This document shows, piece by piece, positions 13,811 through 18,339 of a DNA stretch of 18,339 nucleotides (its first letter is position 1; every line of letters begins with the position of its first letter). The notes below the pieces were generated by a model that was not told the DNA's origin, made no database searches, and saw only the letters and a list, made by a program, of their open reading frames with translations. Source of the stretch: CAZNDN01 sp964571815 (GTDB lineage: Bacteria > Fibrobacterota > Chitinivibrionia > Chitinivibrionales > WJKA01); NCBI GenBank assembly GCA_964571815.1, contig CAZNDN010000085.1:1-18339 (forward strand), read 5' to 3'. The translations under genes were made by a program, and so were the position numbers.

Positions 13811-15466
13811 ATGACATCGGAGAGCGGTGGGGGACAATTGCACATATTCACCGCGCAGTCGGGTGCGCCGTCGGCGAAGGTTATGCTCGACGAAACGACA
13901 ACCCGTCACCTCCATTCGCTGGTCGACCCGGCCGCGGAATCGAGCTACTTCGACGGGACGCCGCTGTGGGGAGACGTGGTTGTCCTGGCCGGCATCGGTC
14001 TGGGATACCACCTGGGCGACACCCCGCGGGAGCTGCCGGCACATACCCGGCTGCTGGTGCTTGACTACTACAAGGAGTGCATCGACCACTGCCGCGGCAC
14101 GGTGCTCTCGTCGCTGCCCTGCTCCCGCAGGGCCGTGTGTGCTTCGGATTCCCCCGAGAGTATCGAAGACGCCCTCGCGTGGGCGCGTGCGGCACCACGG
14201 GAGACGGTGCAGGTGGTACGGCACCCCGCCTCGTTCTCACTTCATCCGGAGTTCTATAACGGCATCCTGGAGCGGCTGAATTGTTCGAAGTCTGCCGGCG
14301 GGGGAGGCGCGAGCCGCACACCGCGTCCCCTGCTGCTCCATGGTGGTTTTTTCCTGCAGGAGGAGATACGCGGCGGCTTCGAAAAGCTTCTCGGAGAGCG
14401 CCCGGCACTGTTTCGCTATGAGGACCACAAGGGGGCGGCGGCGTTTGAGTCGCACCTCCAGAGAGCAATTGAAGACTTCGGGCCCGATTGTGTGATCTCG
14501 GTCAACATGAAAGGGTTCGACGGGAACGGAGCGTTGGGAGAGATCTGCGCTCGACGCGGGATCCCGATTGTCGTATGGTTTGTTGACGATCCCCATCCCA
14601 TTCTGCTGCACCAGCGGCAATTCATTACCCCTTCGATGATCGCGCTGTGCTGGGAGCGATCTTACAAGCCGTTTCTGAACCGTGCGGGATTCGGCAGGGT
14701 CGACTATCTGCCGCTTGCCGGTGATCCGTCGCTGTTCGGTCCCGACCCCGATGCACCCGTTGCTGTTCCCCTGGGATTTGTGGGAAGCTCCATGGGCGGC
14801 GAGTTTCTCCGGAACATACGAAGTCGGTTCATGTGGAACGATTCTCTGGCCTCTCTTGCCGAGGAATCGTCGGTGGAGCTGCTTCATAATCCGGAGACAG
14901 CCGTTGACGAAGTCATTGCGTGCGCGGTGCGGAGCCGGGACGGGTCATTGCCCTTTGAGGATGTCCGGAATATGACCTGGTTGTGCGCGTATGTCATCCA
15001 CCTGGCGAGTATGACCCGGCGGCGCGAAAGAATCGGAGCGCTCCTTCCGGCGGGCATCGAACTCGTGGGCGACCCCGAAGGATGGCGCTTGCTGCTGGGA
15101 GAAGAGGTGACGGCACACGATTCGGTGGACTACCGCACCGAACTCTGCGGCGTGTATCGGCAAACCGGCGTGAATATCAATATCACTTCCTGCCAGATGC
15201 CCACGGCCGTGAATCAGCGCGTGTTCGACGTGCCGCTGGCCGGCGGATTCGTCCTCAACGATACGCAGGACGACCTGTCGGAACTCTTTGACCCGGAGAA
15301 GGAACTGGTCTGTTACGGCTCCGTTGAGGAGCTGAAAGAGAAAGCCGCTTTCTATGCGGCGCACGAGGAAGCCCGGGCGCGGATTTCAGCCGCGGCGCGG
15401 GAGAGAATTTGTGCCCGACACACGTATGAGCATCGCTGCCGGCAGGTGGTAAGGGCGCTTGCGTGA
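13811..15466 (+). CDS. CgeB-family glycosyltransferase
   Basis: A 551-residue protein. The N-terminal part (1-170) has a Rossmann-like segment, VVVLAGIGLGYHLGD (56-70) then LLVLDYY, reminiscent of the flagellin-modifying Maf proteins. About 172-310 corresponds to the DUF3880-type half, including VVWFVDDPHP (254-263) and DYLPLAGDPSLF (298-309). About 405-550 is the CgeB/YkvP-type glycosyltransferase domain: INITSCQMPTAVNQRVFD (456-473), AGGF (477-480), then DDLSELF and a tail ending ERICARHTYEHR (531-542). Such proteins glycosylate spore coat or flagellin. ATG 13811 has GGGGAG (13800-13805) five bases upstream; the in-frame GTG at 13784 has none. Substrate and sugar are unknown. It converges on the aminopeptidase gene with a gap of only 15 bp. 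Confidence 0.9.
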   Translation: MTSESGGGQLHIFTAQSGAPSAKVMLDETTTRHLHSLVDPAAESSYFDGTPLWGDVVVLAGIGLGYHLGDTPRELPAHTRLLVLDYYKECIDHCRGTVLSSLPCSRRAVCASDSPESIEDALAWARAAPRETVQVVRHPASFSLHPEFYNGILERLNCSKSAGGGGASRTPRPLLLHGGFFLQEEIRGGFEKLLGERPALFRYEDHKGAAAFESHLQRAIEDFGPDCVISVNMKGFDGNGALGEICARRGIPIVVWFVDDPHPILLHQRQFITPSMIALCWERSYKPFLNRAGFGRVDYLPLAGDPSLFGPDPDAPVAVPLGFVGSSMGGEFLRNIRSRFMWNDSLASLAEESSVELLHNPETAVDEVIACAVRSRDGSLPFEDVRNMTWLCAYVIHLASMTRRRERIGALLPAGIELVGDPEGWRLLLGEEVTAHDSVDYRTELCGVYRQTGVNINITSCQMPTAVNQRVFDVPLAGGFVLNDTQDDLSELFDPEKELVCYGSVEELKEKAAFYAAHEEARARISAAARERICARHTYEHRCRQVVRALA

Positions 15467-15481
15467 GATGCGATGCGCCGG

Positions 15482-16681
15482 TTATACTACGAACACTCCG
15501 TTCTTGTAGAGGGTCTTCCGGGACCCGCCGGTCAGGTGAGCGGTCACGGTCCGGGGCGTTGAGGCGATGATATCGCAGTGTTCGACGCTTTCGTTGAAAC
15601 CCATTTGCGCATACTCTTTCTTCGAAACCGACCGCCGATCGCCGGCAAGCGCCTGGTGATAGGCTTTCCCCAGCGCAATGTGGGTGTTGCCGTAGCGCCC
15701 TCCGAAATTCTCGTCGTAGAGCGTGTTGGCCATGAAGCGCGTGATGCGGGAGAAACGACGGTCGGTCATGGAGAATTCTCCGACCTTGTCGGCGTTGCGC
15801 TGCCGGATCATCTCACGCAGCAGCGACTCGTTGGTGCCGGCGGTTGCCTCGACTACGACTCCCCCTTCGAACCGGAGCTTGATATCCTTGATGATGTTGC
15901 CGTGGCGGTACAGCGGCAGGTCGAAGCTGATCGTGCCGTGAGTGCCGCGCCAGTCGGGTGAGGTGAATATCTCGAAGCTGGGGATGTTCCGGCCGCGGCC
16001 CCCCAGCCATTGCCGTCCGTTGCCGACCGAAATCCACAGGTCGGTGCCTTCGGCGGTCAGATGCAGACGTTCAACCGGCATGCGGTTGAGCACCCGCAGC
16101 AGGCGATTCATCTCTTTGTACGTCTGTTGCCACCGACCGATCGGGTCCTGCGTGTCAAGGTAGCACGCCCGCCGGATCTGGCGCCAGTACTCCTGCAGGG
16201 ACATACCCGCTTCCGCGGCGGCCGCCTCGGTACCATAGAGACACAGAGTCCAGGTGAATTCACCCCGGTCTTCCTTCTTGTCGAGCCATTCCCTGAATGG
16301 GCGTGCGGCGCGGGCGGCGGCCATGATACGCGAGGGGTCAATGCCCTTGAGGTACGTCGGGTTGTCTTCGGCACGCACCCGCACCCAGTGATCGATCGTC
16401 GCGGCCATGCCTTTCATCCAGGCTCGCGGAAAGAATTCCACCTGGGCCGCGGTGCCCTCGGCCAGAAGCATCCGCTTGCATTCATCGTCGATAAGCTGAA
16501 GAATCGGATGACCGCCCCGGTGAAGTACGGCCCGGTAGAGCTGCCGGGCAAGGGGTAATCCGGCAACCTGTGTCGCGACCAGCACAACTTCGTCGCGCTT
16601 GATACCCGAGCCGCCGTTGAGCGCGAAATCGGTGAGGACGCGGGCGTATGATCGCAGAGTTTTCGGTGATGGCGTGTACAT
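15482..16681 (-). CDS. M29-family metallo-aminopeptidase
   Basis: A 399-residue cytoplasmic aminopeptidase of peptidase family M29 (AmpS/AmpT/PepS), which removes N-terminal residues using two metal ions. All six expected ligand positions can be picked out: E237 (SFEIFTSPDW), E302 (GEFSM), H334 (THIALG), Y341 (GKAY), and H368 and D370 (NESVEHCD). The segment before the histidine ligand is DENFGGRYGNTHIALG (323-338), longer and more glycine-rich than the DENASxHIALG form I know from Firmicutes and Thermus. The length matches the family. I chose ATG 16681: GAGGA lies eight bases upstream and it starts the conserved helix; the frame stays open further upstream but that stretch is basic, repetitive and lies in the divergent promoter region. 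No role in the surrounding polysaccharide functions is apparent. Confidence 0.93.
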   Translation of the reverse strand: MYTPSPKTLRSYARVLTDFALNGGSGIKRDEVVLVATQVAGLPLARQLYRAVLHRGGHPILQLIDDECKRMLLAEGTAAQVEFFPRAWMKGMAATIDHWVRVRAEDNPTYLKGIDPSRIMAAARAARPFREWLDKKEDRGEFTWTLCLYGTEAAAAEAGMSLQEYWRQIRRACYLDTQDPIGRWQQTYKEMNRLLRVLNRMPVERLHLTAEGTDLWISVGNGRQWLGGRGRNIPSFEIFTSPDWRGTHGTISFDLPLYRHGNIIKDIKLRFEGGVVVEATAGTNESLLREMIRQRNADKVGEFSMTDRRFSRITRFMANTLYDENFGGRYGNTHIALGKAYHQALAGDRRSVSKKEYAQMGFNESVEHCDIIASTPRTVTAHLTGGSRKTLYKNGVFVV

Positions 16682-16952
16682 GAATTCATTCCTCGCGGCG
16701 TTGAACCGGACGTGAGACCGGAAAAGAAAAACCGGAAAAAATATGTTGTCGGTACTCTCGGCACGGCAGAAGCATACAGAGTGGGCGTGCGCCGGGGCAG
16801 GGATGCGCCCCGGGAGTGAAAAAAAAAGGCACATGCCGCTGGTTTTGTCTTTTTGTTTCTTTCTCCGTTTTTTCGGTAGACATCCACACTCCATACTGGA
16901 TAAAATTGTGGTGCAAACTGTTTTCACGTGGCCCGGTCAATGGACACACACC
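16682..16952. promoter_or_regulatory. Divergent intergenic region, aminopeptidase / PAS-HD-GYP
   Basis: 271 bp between divergent genes, lower in GC than its surroundings. From left to right it holds three copies of ACCGGA (16705, 16717, 16731), a GC-rich hairpin (arms 16792-16798 and 16807-16813), an A9 run (16819-16827), a pyrimidine-rich tract (about 16840-16875) and a clear sigma70 promoter (listed separately). The ACCGGA copies lie just upstream of the aminopeptidase ribosome binding site and could be an operator. Confidence 0.5.
16877..16906 (+). promoter_or_regulatory. Sigma70-type promoter for the PAS-HD-GYP gene
   Basis: -35 TAGACA (16877-16882), an 18-bp spacer, -10 TAAAAT (16901-16906); each hexamer has five of six consensus bases. 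A T-rich tract immediately upstream could act as an UP element. The predicted start near 16913 supports ATG 16953 as the translation start and excludes the long in-frame extension back to 16743. Confidence 0.65.
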
Positions 16953-18056
16953 ATGAGTGCCGCTGTTAACAACCCGCACGAGCGCTCCCTGGCGAGCAGG
17001 TTGGCGGAGCTTGAGAAAGAATGCAGCTTCCTGAGGAGCCGATTAGCCGGTATTGTGCGGAATTCCGACGGCTTCTGCCGGGTCTCGTGCGGAATACCGC
17101 TCTTCACCACGGACCCGGCGGGGACGATTCGATTCTGGAACGCCGGTGCGGAGACCCTCTACGGGTACTCTGCCGCCGACGTAGTCGATCGTGAAACATT
17201 GGACATCCTCCATCCCGACAACAAGGTTGCGAAAGCCGCCGCCGACAACGCTGTGCGAACCGTGCTCCGGCACGGCTGCTCCGCTGCGTGTGAGTTGGCC
17301 GAGGTCTCCGCCGACGGCGGGGGGTTCTGGGTGAAGCTGCACTGCAGTCCGCGGTTGGACGCCGCCGGGCGCGTAATCGGCATCCTCCATACGGCTCAGG
17401 AGATCACCGAATACAAGAATGGCGAGAAGAAACATCAGCACAACCTTCGCAGGCTTCGCCGAGCGGTCGGCGGCACGATTCACGCCATGGCCCTTGCGGT
17501 GGAGAAGCGCGATCCGTATACCGCCGGACATCAGCGAAGAACGACCGATCTGGCCAGGGCAACGGCTATGGAGATGGGGTTGAGCCGGGAGCGGATCGAA
17601 GGCGTTCGCATGGCGGGGGTGATCCACGATCTGGGGAAGATCTATGTGCCCGCCGAGATTCTCAACAAACCGGGTGCCCTCAACGACAACGAACGAAGCT
17701 TCATCCAGAGTCATCCCGAAGTCGGCTACGACATCGTGAAGTATATTGATTTCCCGTGGCCCATAGGCCAGACCGTGCTGCAGCACCATGAGCGTATGGA
17801 CGGATCCGGATACCCGATGGGAACCTTTGGAGATCAGATCTGCCTGGAAGCGCGGATTCTTGCGGTAGCGGATGTTGTTGAGAGCATGTCTTCTCACCGA
17901 CCGTACCGTCCCGCGCTGGGGCTCGAACAGGCACTCCACGAAATAACCACAAATAAAGGGGTGCTCTACGATTCTACTGCAGTGGATTGTTGCGTGCGGT
18001 TGTTCAAGGAAAAGGGATACCGATTGAAGTCTCGAGAAGTCTCGGAGGTGATGTAG
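16953..18056 (+). CDS. PAS-HD-GYP protein (predicted c-di-GMP phosphodiesterase)
   Basis: A 367-residue protein: a short N-terminal coiled coil (about 13-35), a PAS sensor domain (about 45-155, with FTTDPAGTIRFWNAGAETLYGY-like core starting at 51) and an HD-GYP domain (about 165-360). Metal and signature residues are present: H193 (YTAGHQRRT), HDLGK (225-229), H254, HHERMDGSGYP (278-288) and D307 (VADVVE). HD-GYP enzymes hydrolyse cyclic di-GMP to pGpG or GMP, so this gene can lower the second messenger that commonly promotes exopolysaccharide and represses motility. There is no membrane segment, so the PAS domain would sense an intracellular cue. ATG 16953 agrees with the promoter at 16877-16906, though no good Shine-Dalgarno sequence is seen. 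The PspC gene follows after 19 bp. Confidence 0.93.
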   Translation: MSAAVNNPHERSLASRLAELEKECSFLRSRLAGIVRNSDGFCRVSCGIPLFTTDPAGTIRFWNAGAETLYGYSAADVVDRETLDILHPDNKVAKAAADNAVRTVLRHGCSAACELAEVSADGGGFWVKLHCSPRLDAAGRVIGILHTAQEITEYKNGEKKHQHNLRRLRRAVGGTIHAMALAVEKRDPYTAGHQRRTTDLARATAMEMGLSRERIEGVRMAGVIHDLGKIYVPAEILNKPGALNDNERSFIQSHPEVGYDIVKYIDFPWPIGQTVLQHHERMDGSGYPMGTFGDQICLEARILAVADVVESMSSHRPYRPALGLEQALHEITTNKGVLYDSTAVDCCVRLFKEKGYRLKSREVSEVM

Positions 18057-18061
18057 CAGCG

Positions 18062-18068
18062 AAAGGAG
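18062..18068 (+). promoter_or_regulatory. Shine-Dalgarno AAAGGAG of the PspC gene
   Basis: It lies 7 bases before ATG 18076 and only 1 base before an in-frame GTG at 18070, so the ATG is the better start. Confidence 0.7.
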
Positions 18069-18075
18069 CGTGACG

Positions 18076-18309
18076 ATGTTGAAACACAAACTGTATCGCC
18101 TGGAAAAGGGGAAGAAGATAGCCGGCGTGTGCTGTGGCGTAGCCGATATGCTTCAGTGGGACCCAACGGTTGTGCGGCTGATTGCGGTGTTCCTCGCGGT
18201 CAGCACGGGGATATGGCCGGGAATTGCAACCTATCTGGCCGGATGGTGGCTGATGCCGGTGTACGAGGAAAGTCCGCGGGAAAGCGAGGCCGGGCAGAAG
18301 GACAAATGA
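18076..18309 (+). CDS. PspC-domain small membrane protein
   Basis: A 77-residue protein consisting of one PspC domain: LYRLEKGKKIAGVCCGVADML (7-27; canonical KLyRs..nrmigGVcaGlAeyfgiDPt pattern), DPTVVRLIAVFLAV (29-42) entering a hydrophobic segment (about 33-61, probably one long or two short membrane helices) and a charged tail. PspC proteins belong to or resemble the phage shock envelope-stress system, but stand-alone short members are widespread and mostly uncharacterised. No PspA or PspB is visible nearby. It lies 19 bp after the HD-GYP gene and is probably co-transcribed. The window ends 30 bp after its stop, in sequence where I see nothing further. Confidence 0.9.
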   Translation: MLKHKLYRLEKGKKIAGVCCGVADMLQWDPTVVRLIAVFLAVSTGIWPGIATYLAGWWLMPVYEESPRESEAGQKDK

Positions 18310-18339
18310 GGCTGCCTCGTGGTCGACAAGAGCCCTGAG

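Noticed and set aside
16792..16813. GC-rich hairpin (CCGGGGC / GCCCCGG) as a terminator
   Set aside because: It is followed by an A-run on the plus strand and lies upstream of both divergent genes, so it does not fit an intrinsic terminator in a useful position.
16682..16927. N-terminal extension of the aminopeptidase reading frame
   Set aside because: The frame stays open but the residues are basic and low-complexity, the DNA holds promoter elements, and ATG 16681 has a good Shine-Dalgarno sequence and fits the family start.
16743..16952. N-terminal extension of the HD-GYP reading frame
   Set aside because: It would cover the sigma70 promoter at 16877-16906; translation should begin downstream of it.

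Overview
The window reads as a chromosomal segment of a GC-rich (about 60% by eye) Gram-negative bacterium. The supporting evidence is a Wza-type outer-membrane polysaccharide export protein with a Wzz/GumC-type co-polymerase, SPINDLY/OGT and CgeB glycosyltransferases, an HD-GYP protein and a PspC-domain protein. I cannot place the organism in a phylum. I see no rRNA, tRNA, CRISPR array, insertion sequence or phage gene. The 17 protein genes cover almost all of the window.

Layout: (1) 1-432 has no convincing gene but carries two pairs of short direct repeats ahead of a PrsR/NtrC-type sigma54 response regulator (433-1794, +). (2) 1795-1994 is a convergent gap with two degenerate 7-bp tandem arrays. 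(3) 7808 back to 1995 on the minus strand is a tight six-gene operon (gaps of 26, -4, 18, 2 and 12 bp). It encodes an unknown two-part protein with phosphothreonine-like TxF motifs, a small TPR-like membrane protein, a STAS protein, a Wza-type export protein, a Wzz/GumC co-polymerase and a stand-alone BY-kinase. (4) A divergent promoter region (7809-8024) separates it from an FHA-STAS protein (8025-9218, +), followed by a Mut7-C RNase-like protein and a YkgJ-type cysteine-cluster protein. (5) A minus-strand response regulator (10534-11298) lies next to the glycosylation genes: a TPR-OGT/SPINDLY transferase (11478-13463, +), a 98-residue helical protein on the opposite strand (13411-13707) and a CgeB-family transferase (13811-15466, +). 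(6) An M29 aminopeptidase (15482-16681, -) is divergent from a PAS-HD-GYP phosphodiesterase (16953-18056, +), which is followed by a PspC-domain gene (18076-18309).

The most interesting unit is 1995-9218. Two STAS proteins on either side of the divergent promoter share a matching STAS domain, with serine kept at the phosphoacceptor position, and an ungapped 62-residue C-terminal module that I do not recognise. One of them carries an FHA (phosphothreonine-binding) domain. The first protein of the exopolysaccharide operon has a disordered tail with repeated TxVF...D motifs resembling the segment of GarA/OdhI that is phosphorylated and bound by an FHA domain. Together this suggests a Ser/Thr-phosphorylation relay (kinase not in the window) built into an exopolysaccharide export operon. 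That is inference from motifs and gene order. The sigma54 regulator, BY-kinase and HD-GYP protein are plausible further control inputs for surface polysaccharide, and OGT/CgeB pairs often glycosylate flagellin or other surface proteins.
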